A DNA stretch of 64,000 bases from SIG455 sp045589495 (GCA_045589495.1 JAZNPF010000003.1:1-64000), one strand, 5' to 3'; counted from the first letter of the stretch, positions 1 through 7,829 are shown. Notes: a model not told the origin generated them from the sequence alone. Numbers and translations are program-made.

Positions 1-89
1 TCCGGTGAAACTCTAGCCAAAAATTTAATATGGTTTACGAGCATAGCAGTGGCTCTATCAGAAATAATAACATTATATTTATTCTGCAT
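1..89 (-). CDS. RelE/ParE-family toxin, N-terminal fragment cut by the window edge
   Basis: The first 29 codons of a small protein run off the left edge. It begins MQNKYNVIISDRATAML and continues to a stretch reading HIKFLARVS, the usual start of RelE/ParE-fold type II toxins (plasmid-stabilisation family). In that family the protein is a ribosome-dependent mRNase or a gyrase poison. The ATG at 87-89 overlaps the end of the upstream antitoxin gene by 11 bases in another frame, typical of a translationally coupled antitoxin-toxin pair. Catalytic residues lie in the missing C-terminus, so RelE and ParE activity cannot be told apart. Confidence 0.75.
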   Translation of the reverse strand, partial: MQNKYNVIISDRATAMLVNHIKFLARVSP

Positions 90-357
90 GTTCTGCCCCC
101 AATATTGCATCTTCCAAAATTTCATGAAGTTCGTTTATGGAATATCCTTTCTTCCCAATTATTCGATCTTCTTCGGCTGCAATAAGTTCTTCCCGTAACT
201 TGAGCATTTTTTCACGTCTTGCAAACGCTTCAATATCCATTACAACTAAATCGCCTTCTCCGTTTTTTGTGAGATAAACCGGTTCGCCTGTTGCTTTGCA
301 AAAATTTGAAATATCATTATAATTGTTTCTAATTACTGCAGATGGTCTAATGTTCAT
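79..357 (-). CDS. Phd/YefM-family antitoxin
   Basis: A 92-residue protein with the Phd/YefM N-terminal fold: MNIRPSAVIRNNYNDIS, then the hairpin region EPVYLTKNGEGDLVVMDIEAF that is diagnostic of these antitoxins. In the family the N-terminal half dimerises and binds operator DNA, and the C-terminal tail (here acidic, AAEEDRIIGKKGYS onward) wraps the toxin. A GGAGG sequence precedes the ATG. It overlaps the toxin start at 89, giving an antitoxin-first operon, and is probably autoregulated from the promoter at 413-441. It sits in the decayed element that ends at the tRNA-Pro scar near 2.7 kb. Confidence 0.88.
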   Translation of the reverse strand: MNIRPSAVIRNNYNDISNFCKATGEPVYLTKNGEGDLVVMDIEAFARREKMLKLREELIAAEEDRIIGKKGYSINELHEILEDAILGAEHAE

Positions 358-412
358 AAAAAACTACCTCCATAGTAAAATTATATTCTTATTTTGTCCT
401 TTTATTGATATA

Positions 413-441
413 ATTATACCATCGTTTTACCAATTCGTCAA
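413..441 (-). promoter_or_regulatory. Sigma-A promoter of the toxin-antitoxin operon
   Basis: On the minus strand, TTGACG at 436-441 and TATAAT at 413-418 are separated by 17 bases, about 55 bases before the antitoxin start. No separate operator was identified. Confidence 0.7.
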
Positions 442-479
442 TAGTAATGATTTCAATATGCGTACAATTAATTTTTAAA

Positions 480-517
480 TAAAAATACGATTGAGATATA
501 TTTCCCAACCGTATTTA
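480..517 (-). terminator. Terminator after the HipA-like kinase gene
   Basis: An imperfect hairpin with arms at 483-493 and 506-516, followed on the minus strand by a T-rich run. It lies just downstream of the stop codon at 543. Confidence 0.6.
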
Positions 518-542
518 ATTATTTTTATTGAATTTCAATATC

Positions 543-1613
543 TTAACAATGATACTGGTCCATAATAATATCGACTATTCTTTGAGCACCGGTTAATATG
601 AAGGTGGAGATATGTTCCTTATCAACATCAAATCCTGTTTGCTCTATAAGGTGATTTATAAGTTCTTCACACAGTATTTCCGTCTTAATTTCATCATAGA
701 ATCTATTTGCAATCTCGTTATTAGAAATAAAGGTAGTAAAGAGCCCTATCAGTATATCCTCAAGACGTTCAATATTTTTTGGATATCCTCTTGAAATAAG
801 GGCGATGTTATTATCGAAGTTTGGGGCAAGCCCTATCACTTTACCTGTTTTAACATCTCTCAATACACCGTAATTTTTGGTGTGTCTGTCCATATTAAAG
901 CAGATTGTATCAAGGTATATCATATTAACGAAATCTTTGGCGGCATCAGGATTTAGTTCATAAAGGATTTCAAAACTTTTCTGATAGTCCTCATCTTCTC
1001 CCACATAACTATGCATTGGCTCATAATTAACGGAAGCATGTTTTGTGTAGTCAAGGCTCTTTATATATTTGCTGTCAAGTTCGTAGTGAGCCATATTAAA
1101 ACCAAGTTCTTTACCGAGTAGGGATATAAACAATTCGGAAAATCTTTCGTTTTCATTTCCTTGCTTATACATCCACCACTGTCCGTCAACCAGTTTCCAG
1201 CACTTTTCATAACTACCAATATTGGTAAGTTCAGGAGTTGAGTCTGCTTTTTGATTAAAACTGTCCGGATCACCGCATAGCGCTAATTGGTCGAATAAAT
1301 TTTCTTTGAATTTTACATCTTCATAACACAGTTCGCTATCAATTTCTTTAAACCAATAATTATCAGTTATTGTAGCACCATGCACTTTTAAGACCGTTTC
1401 AACATCATCAGATGAAGTTAATCTTAATGCTTTTTTAAGAAGACGGGAGTTAGTTCTATGTTTATCAATTGCTCTTCCCTGAAGCCAACCTTCAATATCA
1501 TTTCTCTTCTGTAAAAATACAGGCATAAGGTCTTTTTCAATCGGTGTAACATTTCCGTTTTCTATCAAGGCAACCTTTTTATCACCGGACATAATATATC
1601 CTTTCTTCAGCAT
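543..1613 (-). CDS. HipA-like kinase-fold protein
   Basis: A 356-residue protein whose C-terminal half has the HipA/CtkA-type kinase core. NMDRHTKNYG around residues 240-249 gives the catalytic Asp (about D242) and metal-binding Asn (about N247), and APNFDNN (about D267) supplies the metal-binding Asp. Classical HipA phosphorylates glutamyl-tRNA synthetase; this protein's target is unknown. The N-terminal third resembles no domain I can name, and no HipB-type HTH partner lies beside it, so it is not a standard HipBA pair. The first ATG has a strong GGAAGGAGG seven bases upstream; a second ATG at codon 8 is also preceded by AAAGGA. It has its own promoter (1676-1704) and terminator, and lies inside the mobile-element remnant. 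Confidence 0.72.
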   Translation of the reverse strand: MLKKGYIMSGDKKVALIENGNVTPIEKDLMPVFLQKRNDIEGWLQGRAIDKHRTNSRLLKKALRLTSSDDVETVLKVHGATITDNYWFKEIDSELCYEDVKFKENLFDQLALCGDPDSFNQKADSTPELTNIGSYEKCWKLVDGQWWMYKQGNENERFSELFISLLGKELGFNMAHYELDSKYIKSLDYTKHASVNYEPMHSYVGEDEDYQKSFEILYELNPDAAKDFVNMIYLDTICFNMDRHTKNYGVLRDVKTGKVIGLAPNFDNNIALISRGYPKNIERLEDILIGLFTTFISNNEIANRFYDEIKTEILCEELINHLIEQTGFDVDKEHISTFILTGAQRIVDIIMDQYHC

Positions 1614-1675
1614 ATAACTCCCCTCCTTCCATATATAGTGTACAGTGAAACTCTTTGCCCTTATTATATTTTTGT

Positions 1676-1704
1676 ATTATAGCATAGAATTTATTAAAAA
1701 TCAA
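1676..1704 (-). promoter_or_regulatory. Sigma-A promoter of the HipA-like gene
   Basis: Minus-strand TTGATT (1699-1704), a 17-base spacer and TATAAT (1676-1681), about 60 bases before the start codon. Confidence 0.65.
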
Positions 1705-1763
1705 TCGGTAGACTACACAAAACATTTTCATTCATTTGTTCCATAACCGATTAAAAATAACAC

Positions 1764-1914
1764 TTAATCAAAAAGCCACTCGTCATCATCACTCTTATCA
1801 TCTTTTATGAACGGGTATCGAATCGCTCCGTTGATGCTTTTTACCTCATCAACACAACTCCAATGGAGTGTATCTGCATCACGCAAATCAATATATTGAG
1901 GGAGTTGAGACTTT
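1764..1914 (-). pseudogene. C-terminal gene remnant, family not recognised
   Basis: An open frame with no start, ending at a stop at 1764-1766, encodes about 48 residues with normal composition (PQYIDLRDADTLHWSCVDEV, then an acidic tail ending DDDEWLFD). A stop codon lies just upstream in frame, so only the C-terminal end of a once longer gene survives. It abuts, tail to head, a second fragment on the opposite strand, which suggests a deletion or inversion junction near 1890. I do not recognise the family. The context points to element cargo. Confidence 0.4.
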
Positions 1915-2107
1915 AATTAAGTATTATGTTGCTAATAGACAGCCTGATACTAATTGGGTTGTTATCTCGCACATAAACCTCGATGGTTATCTTGGCTATG
2001 GTACATTCACAAAGAAACTCCTTGCAACAATCCCCGAGGATATTTTGGTTCGTTCAACTAATCATGACGTTAACCGATATATGATTATGCCCGAATTTTT
2101 GCCGTAA
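1868..2107 (+). pseudogene. C-terminal remnant of an unrecognised mobile-element protein
   Basis: About 70 residues of clearly protein-like sequence (TNWVVISHINLDGYLGYGTF, ending MIMPEFLP) are followed by a stop at 2105-2107. The only possible start is a GTG with no Shine-Dalgarno sequence, and the first codons overlap the opposite-strand fragment, so the 5' part of the gene is lost. The function is unknown. It reads like a C-terminus of the small accessory proteins carried by conjugative elements, but that is an impression from context, not a recognised family. A hairpin terminator follows at 2116. Confidence 0.4.
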
Positions 2108-2115
2108 AATGAAAT

Positions 2116-2160
2116 AAGCGGAACCGAGATTTCTTCCAATTTCTCGATTCCGCTTTTCTT
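2116..2160 (+). terminator. Hairpin terminator after the remnant gene
   Basis: Fourteen-base arms at 2116-2129 and 2142-2155, with one mismatch and a 12-base loop, followed by TTTTCTT. Confidence 0.6.
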
Positions 2161-2186
2161 TGGTTGGTACTATATAAAGCCTTATT

Positions 2187-2351
2187 CAACACAAGCCAAC
2201 CGATGAACCTGTTTTTGATTTCATTTAGAAAAAGCGTAGCTAAGGAAAATGCGGAAAAGAGGCTATGATTGCAGGACTTAACAAGTTTCTGCGAATTTAT
2301 TATGGAAAAGTGACCGAACTCTACAATTCTATTGATGAGCAATTAAATTAA
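2187..2351 (+). pseudogene. Frameshifted gene remnant of unknown family
   Basis: Three short stretches in different frames read as one decayed protein C-terminus: first KPTDEPVFDFI, then KSVAKENAEKRL, then MIAGLNKFLRIYYGKVTELY and SIDEQLN with a stop at 2349-2351. At least two frameshifts and an in-frame stop separate them. Composition and continuity suggest a real gene that decayed after the element was inactivated. I cannot name the parent protein. Confidence 0.4.
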
Positions 2352-2698
2352 AATGGCTGCCCCTGTCATTTAATACTTTCGTTGAACAACAAAAAATATC
2401 TATTTGCCGCTCTGTCTTGTTATGCCTTTTTTACCTTCTTAAAAAAATTGGATTTTCCTATTGACAATTCTTAGCAGGTTTAAGGTACATTAAATTTTGA
2501 TATAATATTTTTTTGATATTCTTCCGCAAAGATTTTATTTTAGTCCTATTGCGGAATAACTTTTTTGACCACATGTTGTCCCACAGTTAGCTCTGGAGTA
2601 TATGGAAACAGTGGAGACAAGATGTCTAAAGAGTATATTGAATGTAGCGGAAAGGGATAAAAAAGCAAAAACCGCTATATATCAGGCTTTAGAGCGTG

Positions 2699-2740
2699 TT
2701 CGGGAGCAAGAGGACGTGGGTTCAAATCCCGCCACTCCGA
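2699..2740 (+). other. 3' half of tRNA-Pro(CGG): candidate attachment-site scar
   Basis: From 2699 the sequence follows tRNA-Pro exactly from the anticodon loop onward: loop TTCGGGA (anticodon CGG), 3' anticodon-stem strand GCAAG, variable loop AGGAC, T stem and loop GTGGG-TTCAAAT-CCCGC (one wobble pair), acceptor strand CACTCCG and discriminator A. CCA is not encoded, as in the tRNA-Thr of this window. Upstream bases do not form the 5' half of the tRNA: the expected partner strand CTTGC is GCGTG here. Half tRNAs cut at the anticodon loop are the displaced end left by tyrosine-recombinase elements inserting in tRNA genes. The element would lie to the left. An intact tRNA-Pro(CGG) should mark its other end. 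Confidence 0.75.
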
Positions 2741-2746
2741 CTTCAC

Positions 2747-2780
2747 AAAACTCCAGTAATTATGTAATTACTGGAGTTTT
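2747..2780 (+). terminator. Terminator of the displaced tRNA-Pro 3' end
   Basis: A perfect 16-base inverted repeat (2747-2762 and 2765-2780) with a 2-base loop ending in TTTT. It starts six bases after the tRNA half, so it is probably the original terminator of the tRNA gene. Confidence 0.8.
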
Positions 2781-2906
2781 ATCTTAAAAACTGTATTTTA
2801 ATAATTTAACTACAGATTGTACAACATTTCCACCTTGATTTTGTTTGAAATGTAATTTATATTCGCATATATAATCGTACATACTATTGAAGAGGTGATT
2901 ATATTT

Positions 2907-3035
2907 ATGAATGATAAGAAAAGACAAGATTCACAAAAGACAGCAACAGATAACAAATGGATTTCCACCGGTCTAACTCGACCTAATGATAAATCTGAAC
3001 GCAAAGATGGTCCCGGTGGAGAAGATGCAGATTGA
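2907..3035 (+). CDS. Small hydrophilic protein of 42 residues, unknown
   Basis: The frame begins MNDKKRQDSQKT, has one Trp in the middle (NKWISTGLTRP) and ends with a Gly-rich acidic tail (ERKDGPGGED). A well-placed GAGGTGAT lies six bases before the ATG, and a strong bidirectional terminator follows the stop. That layout, more than the length, supports a real gene. There is no signal peptide, membrane segment or Cys residue, so it should be cytosolic or an unprocessed peptide precursor. No maturase or transporter is next to it. It is the first gene on the chromosomal side of the tRNA-Pro scar. The family is not recognised. Confidence 0.6.
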   Translation: MNDKKRQDSQKTATDNKWISTGLTRPNDKSERKDGPGGEDAD

Positions 3036-3060
3036 ATCACATTGTAATTATCAAAAATCA

Positions 3061-3104
3061 ACAAATGCGTAAATCCTAAATATGGATTTACGCATTTGTT
3101 TTAT
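3061..3104. terminator. Bidirectional terminator
   Basis: Perfect 16-base arms (3061-3076 and 3084-3099) with a 7-base loop, followed by TTTTATTT on the plus strand. It lies between the small plus-strand gene and the convergent kinase gene ending at 3108, and can serve both. Confidence 0.8.
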
Positions 3105-3107
3105 TTA

Positions 3108-3857
3108 TTATTCGTAGTCTACAACATCTACCCAGGAGAGCAAGAATTCACGTTCTTGAGAATTTCCCTTAACTGACTGAGATGCTGCAACGATAGGCAT
3201 CCACTTTTGAACATATTGTTTTGCCGTACCGCTTTTTTGACAGAACAAATCAAGATATTTCTTTGCCCCATCAATATCTCCGTTAAGCCAGAAGAGAAGG
3301 TATGTTCTTGCAGCATCCGCTGATGCATTGCCCTGCGTTGCGTGGGACCAGTCTAAGATATAAGGAGTGCCATCATCACTAATTATAATGTTTGACGGGT
3401 TGAAATCGCCATGACAAACCTTTGTATGTTTTGGCATACCCTCAAGTCTTGTATGAAGGTCATAACGTGTTGTTGCATCAAGGTCTGTTTCGCTGATTTT
3501 ACGATTCATCTTATCCTTTAACTTATTAAGCAAAGGTGATTTCTTGGAATGAACTTCAAGTTGAAGATTAACTAAAAGTTCAAGATACTCATCTTTTTTA
3601 TCAGCGTCTTCTTCCATAATCTGAGCAAGTGTTTTTCCCTTGATATATTCAGACACGATTGCCCATTTGCCCTCAATCATTGTAACTTCCAATACTTTAG
3701 GTATATTAAGACCCGTTTCTTCAATTCTTGCCTGATTCAAGGCTTCATTAAGCACATCTGCCTTTGAATAGTTTTCGTTAAAAACTTTAACACATTTTTC
3801 ACCGTCACAATATATTGTTTTGTTATTTCTAACTGCAATAACTCTATCAAGTTTCAT
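3108..3857 (-). CDS. APH-fold phosphotransferase (aminoglycoside phosphotransferase/choline kinase superfamily)
   Basis: A 249-residue kinase-like protein. The Brenner motif HGDFNPSNIIISDDG around residues 165-180 supplies the catalytic Asp and metal-binding Asn, and YILDWSHATQGNASAD provides the DxD-like metal site. The N-terminal lobe carries a lysine in KCVKVFNE. In this superfamily the substrate is a small hydroxyl compound (aminoglycoside, choline, homoserine, sugar); nothing here identifies it, and a chromosomal copy beside adhE is not evidence for antibiotic resistance. GGAGG precedes the ATG. It begins 25 bases after adhE and probably shares its transcript. Confidence 0.85.
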   Translation of the reverse strand: MKLDRVIAVRNNKTIYCDGEKCVKVFNENYSKADVLNEALNQARIEETGLNIPKVLEVTMIEGKWAIVSEYIKGKTLAQIMEEDADKKDEYLELLVNLQLEVHSKKSPLLNKLKDKMNRKISETDLDATTRYDLHTRLEGMPKHTKVCHGDFNPSNIIISDDGTPYILDWSHATQGNASADAARTYLLFWLNGDIDGAKKYLDLFCQKSGTAKQYVQKWMPIVAASQSVKGNSQEREFLLSWVDVVDYE

Positions 3858-3882
3858 GATTTATTCCTCCTTCAATTTCGAC

Positions 3883-6582
3883 TCAGGCATTTTTGCCTTT
3901 ATTATTACTGCTTTTGATTGCATCCGGTTTTGCATTTGTCTTAATGTCTTTTGCTTCAGGCATCGCCTTTTCTTCAAAATGATTACCGTAGTATGCGTTC
4001 AAATACATCTGCTTAATTTCTGACATAAGAGGATATCTTGGGTTTGCACCTGTGCACTGATCATCAAATGCCTGTTCTACCATTTCGTCAAGATTGTCAA
4101 GGAATGCTTTTTCATCAATACCATAATCTTTAATAGTTTCTTTAATTCCCACTTTTGCCTTAAGGTCATTGATTAACTTGATAAGTCCTTCAAGTTTTTC
4201 TGCATCTGTTTTTCCATTTACACCAAGGTAATCTGCAATTTCTGCATAACGAGCAAGTGTATGAGGATGGTCATACTGTGAGAACGTACCCATCTTTGCA
4301 GGCGTTTCACATGCGTTAAATCTCAATACTTCTTCAATCATAAGAGCATTGGCAACTCCGTGGGGTAAGTGATGGAATGCACCGAGTTTGTGTGCCATAG
4401 AGTGACATACTCCAAGGAATGCATTTGCAAATGCCATACCTGCCATTGTTGCAGCATTAGCCATTTTTTCTCGAGCAACAACATCGGTCTGTCCGTTTTC
4501 ATAAGCCCTCGGCAAGTATTCAAATATTGTCTTAAGTGCTTTTAACGCCAATCCATCTGTGTAGTCAGTAGCAAGCATTGCTGCGTACGCTTCAACTGCG
4601 TGAGTTACAGCGTCAATACCTGATGCAGCAGTTAAACCCTTGGGTGCTGACATGTGAAAATCTGTGTCAACGATTGCCATATTAGGCATAAGTTCATAGT
4701 CCGCAAGAGGATATTTAACACCTGTTTGATCATCTGTTATAACTGCAAAAGGTGTAACTTCAGAACCTGTACCTGCTGATGTAGGAATAGCAATAAAATA
4801 TGCTTTCTCGCCCATCTTGGGGAATGTGTAAACTCTCTTTCTGATGTCAATAAACCTCATTGCCATATCCATAAAGTCTGCTTCAGGATGTTCGTAAAGA
4901 ACCCACATAATTTTAGCAGCATCCATTGCACTACCACCGCCGAGTGCTATAATTGTGTCAGGCTTGAATGCAGCCATCTGTGCAGCACCGTTTTTAGCGT
5001 TTAAGAGTGTAGGATCGGGCTGTACATCAAAGAATGTTGTGTGTACGATACCCATTTCATCAAGTTTATCTGTAATCGGTTTTGTATAGCCATTTTCATA
5101 TAGAAATGTATCTGTTACAATGAAAGCTCTCTTTTTGCCAAGTACATTTTTTAGTTCATCAAGTGCTACCGGCAAGCATCCTTTCTTGATATATACCTTT
5201 TCAGGAGCACGGAACCAAAGCATATTTTCCCTTCTTTCTGCTACAGTTTTAATATTTAAAAGATGTTTTACACCAACGTTATCTGATACCGAGTTACCGC
5301 CCCAAGAACCGCAACCAAGTGTAAGTGACGGAGCAAGTTTGAAGTTGTACAGGTCACCGATACCACCATGAGAAGAAGGAGTATTAACCAAAATTCTGCA
5401 AGTTTTCATACGTGCTGCAAAGTTATTTAATTTCTCTGTTTCAGTAACTTCGTTAAGATATACTGATGATGTATGTCCAAATCCACCATCCTCAACGAGT
5501 TTATCGGCTTTATCAAGTGCCTCTTCAAAATTCTTAGCCTTATACATAGCAAGAACAGGGGAAAGCTTTTCGTGAGCAAATTCTTCTGAAAGATCAACCG
5601 ATTCTACTTCGCCAATTAAAATTTTTGTTCCTTCAGGCACTTTAACACCTGCAAGTTCTGCAATTTTAGCAGCCGGCTGACCAACGATCTTAGCATTTAA
5701 CGCACCGTTGATAATAATTGTTTTTCTTACCTGCTCAATTTCTCTGTCATTCAAGAAGTAGCAACCTCTTGTTGCAAATTCTTCCTTAACTTTGTCATAT
5801 ATGTTTTCAAGAACAATTACAGACTGTTCTGATGCACAAATCATACCATTATCAAAAGTTTTCGAATGAATAATTGAGTTAACTGCCAAAAGAATATCTG
5901 CGCTATCATCAATTATGGCAGGAGTATTACCGGCACCAACACCAAGAGCCGGCTTACCGCTTGAATATGCCGCCTTAACCATTCCGGGTCCACCGGTAGC
6001 TAAAATAATATCCGCTTCTTTCATAACTGTGTTTGTCATATCAAGACTTGGAACGTCAATCCAATCAATGATGCCTTCAGGTGCACCAGCCGCAACTGCT
6101 GCTTCTAAAACAAGTTTTGCTGCTGCAATTGTACAGTTCTTTGCTCTCGGATGAGGAGAGATTATAATGGCATTTCTTGTTTTTAATGCAAGTAAGCATT
6201 TGAAGATTGCAGTGGATGTAGGGTTAGTTGTGGGGATGACTGCAGCAACCACACCGATAGGCTCAGCAATTTTCTTTATGCCAAAAGCCCTATCCTCTTC
6301 AATGACGCCACAAGTCTTTGTTTCTTTATATGCATTGTAGATATATTCTGATGCATAGTTGTTTTTTATAACCTTATCTTCTACAATACCCATACCTGTT
6401 TCTTCTACTGCCATTTTTGCAAGAGAAATTCTTGCTTTGTTTGCAGCTGATGCGGCAGCCAAGAAAATTTTGTCAACCTGTTCCTGAGTATAGGTTGCAA
6501 AAACCTTCTGAACTTCTCTTGTGCGAAGAATCGCTTTTTCAAGTTTTTCAACGTTGTCTACGATTTCATAATTCTTCTCCAT
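3883..6582 (-). CDS. adhE: Bifunctional acetaldehyde/alcohol dehydrogenase
   Basis: An 899-residue fusion typical of AdhE. The N-terminal aldehyde dehydrogenase domain (about 1-440) has the nucleotide motif GVGAGNTPA and catalytic Cys in NGMICASEQ. The C-terminal iron alcohol dehydrogenase domain (about 450-870) has GGGSAMDAAK and the iron-ligand His residues in CHSMAHKLGAFHHLPHG. It reduces acetyl-CoA to acetaldehyde and then ethanol, recycling two NADH, and forms cytosolic spirosomes in characterised members. Start chosen at 6582: GGGAGG lies nine bases upstream, whereas an earlier in-frame ATG has no ribosome site. A Rex-type operator at 6724-6741 indicates control by NADH/NAD ratio. The tail beyond residue 875 is a low-complexity Lys/Asn extension. 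Confidence 0.97.
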   Translation of the reverse strand: MEKNYEIVDNVEKLEKAILRTREVQKVFATYTQEQVDKIFLAAASAANKARISLAKMAVEETGMGIVEDKVIKNNYASEYIYNAYKETKTCGVIEEDRAFGIKKIAEPIGVVAAVIPTTNPTSTAIFKCLLALKTRNAIIISPHPRAKNCTIAAAKLVLEAAVAAGAPEGIIDWIDVPSLDMTNTVMKEADIILATGGPGMVKAAYSSGKPALGVGAGNTPAIIDDSADILLAVNSIIHSKTFDNGMICASEQSVIVLENIYDKVKEEFATRGCYFLNDREIEQVRKTIIINGALNAKIVGQPAAKIAELAGVKVPEGTKILIGEVESVDLSEEFAHEKLSPVLAMYKAKNFEEALDKADKLVEDGGFGHTSSVYLNEVTETEKLNNFAARMKTCRILVNTPSSHGGIGDLYNFKLAPSLTLGCGSWGGNSVSDNVGVKHLLNIKTVAERRENMLWFRAPEKVYIKKGCLPVALDELKNVLGKKRAFIVTDTFLYENGYTKPITDKLDEMGIVHTTFFDVQPDPTLLNAKNGAAQMAAFKPDTIIALGGGSAMDAAKIMWVLYEHPEADFMDMAMRFIDIRKRVYTFPKMGEKAYFIAIPTSAGTGSEVTPFAVITDDQTGVKYPLADYELMPNMAIVDTDFHMSAPKGLTAASGIDAVTHAVEAYAAMLATDYTDGLALKALKTIFEYLPRAYENGQTDVVAREKMANAATMAGMAFANAFLGVCHSMAHKLGAFHHLPHGVANALMIEEVLRFNACETPAKMGTFSQYDHPHTLARYAEIADYLGVNGKTDAEKLEGLIKLINDLKAKVGIKETIKDYGIDEKAFLDNLDEMVEQAFDDQCTGANPRYPLMSEIKQMYLNAYYGNHFEEKAMPEAKDIKTNAKPDAIKSSNNKGKNA

Positions 6583-6723
6583 TTTTATAATCCTCCCAAA
6601 TTTAATTAACTTGATTATCAAGGTGTGCAACAAACAGTGTCAGGTTTGCTTTTTTACAAGCACATCTTTTTGGTTACACTTTAACAGATTAAGTATTTTT
6701 TTCAAATACTCCGATTATTGACT

Positions 6724-6741
6724 TTGTTAAAATTTTAACAT
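6724..6741. promoter_or_regulatory. Rex-type operator upstream of adhE
   Basis: TTGTTAAAATTTTAACAT matches the clostridial Rex consensus TTGTTAANNNNTTAACAA at 13 of 14 defined positions and is nearly palindromic. It lies about 140 bases before the adhE start in the 320-base gap between adhE and the LysR gene. Rex is an NADH-sensing repressor of adhE and other fermentation genes in Clostridia; rex itself is not in the window. The rest of the gap is AT-rich, holds the LysR terminator, and shows no promoter I can place with confidence. Confidence 0.8.
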
Positions 6742-6810
6742 TATTTTTTCACTTTGGGAATTCTTAAAATGTTCAATCGGTATTATCAATATAGATAACC
6801 CCCTATCAAA

Positions 6811-6852
6811 CAAAAATAAGCCAAACTTCCTAAAAAGTCTGGCTTATTTTTG
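6811..6852 (-). terminator. Terminator after the LysR-family gene
   Basis: A thirteen-base outer stem (6811-6823 with the 3' arm ending at 6852), extended by a shorter inner stem, followed on the minus strand by a T-rich stretch. It separates the LysR transcript from adhE. Confidence 0.65.
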
Positions 6853-6902
6853 TATTGGTTCCGAGGGGCTCAACCGCAATCTTTGAATACGTTATTAAGT
6901 TC

Positions 6903-7829
6903 TTATTTATTGAATATTTTTCTTTTGGTATCACACAGTTGAGTGATAAATCTGCGGTCAAGTTCACTAAGTTTATATCCTTTTTTGTAAATCAGAACAT
7001 CCTTATATAGTTTTTTGTTTTCAACACAGTTCTTTTGAACAAGATCATATTTTTTTAAAAGATTTTCGGGAACCGGAGAAACCCACATAAATGTTTCAGG
7101 ATTTTTTTCAAGTAAATCAAACTGACTTGCGCGTTCAAAAATGTAAATTCTTCTGTCAATATTATCCGGAAGTTCTTCCTTAATCACCTTTGACATAGGC
7201 ATTGAAGGAACAAAAGGATCTGCGTGAGCAATTTCTATATAATCTATTAAATCATCAAATGTGATTTCCTTTTTCTGTGCAAGAGGATTATCCTTACTCA
7301 TAATGAGAGAATAACTAAACTCTGTTACAAGTTCATATACAAACCCTTTTTCATCAAGCATTGCTTTGAAATACATATCATAATTTTCAGCATATCGAAT
7401 AATTCCAAGTTTGTAATCGTGATTCATCATATTATGAATAGTACGTTGAGAATTTGTTTCCTTATAAAATATTTCGGCGGGATCCTTTGTCAGAGTTCTT
7501 GAAAAGTCCACAAAAGCTTCAGATATATAACAAGCGCGTGGAACAGAAATAGAAAATTTCTGTCTGTTGGTGGCACCGTCTTTATAATATTTTTCAACAG
7601 ATTCTATCTGGCTCAATATTCCTTTTGCAAAATTGATGAACTCTTCTCCTTCAGGAGTTAAGCACATACCTTTCGTTGTCCTATCAAAAATAGTTATGTT
7701 CAAATCCGATTCAAGTTCTTTTATTGAACGACTGATATTTGGCACAGCAATCAGCAACGTTTCCGATGCTTTATTCAAAGAACCTGCCTTTGCAACCTCA
7801 ACTGCATATTTCATATGCAATATATTCAT
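6903..7829 (-). CDS. LysR-family transcriptional regulator
   Basis: A 308-residue protein with an N-terminal winged helix-turn-helix (MKYAVEVAKAGSLNKASETL, then ISRSIKELESDLNITIFDR, residues 5-55) and a periplasmic-binding-like effector domain from about residue 90. The family binds DNA as tetramers and responds to a small effector. No divergent target gene lies next to it: adhE is downstream on the same strand and the EAL gene upstream, so the regulon cannot be read from context. The first ATG is used because AAGGTAGGTG lies just upstream. The effector domain is unusually divergent from well-known members. Confidence 0.9.
   Translation of the reverse strand: MNILHMKYAVEVAKAGSLNKASETLLIAVPNISRSIKELESDLNITIFDRTTKGMCLTPEGEEFINFAKGILSQIESVEKYYKDGATNRQKFSISVPRACYISEAFVDFSRTLTKDPAEIFYKETNSQRTIHNMMNHDYKLGIIRYAENYDMYFKAMLDEKGFVYELVTEFSYSLIMSKDNPLAQKKEITFDDLIDYIEIAHADPFVPSMPMSKVIKEELPDNIDRRIYIFERASQFDLLEKNPETFMWVSPVPENLLKKYDLVQKNCVENKKLYKDVLIYKKGYKLSELDRRFITQLCDTKRKIFNK

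Noticed and set aside
2602..2787. A 61-codon plus-strand frame
   Set aside because: Its second half is the tRNA-Pro fragment and its terminator, so it is not a gene as it stands. The first half may be decayed coding sequence.
2810..3064. An 84-codon minus-strand frame over the small 42-residue gene
   Set aside because: The plus-strand frame has a Shine-Dalgarno sequence and a terminator; the minus-strand frame has neither.
3108..3857. An aminoglycoside resistance gene
   Set aside because: Only the general APH kinase fold is visible, the gene is in an operon with adhE, and no resistance-type subfamily motif is recognised.
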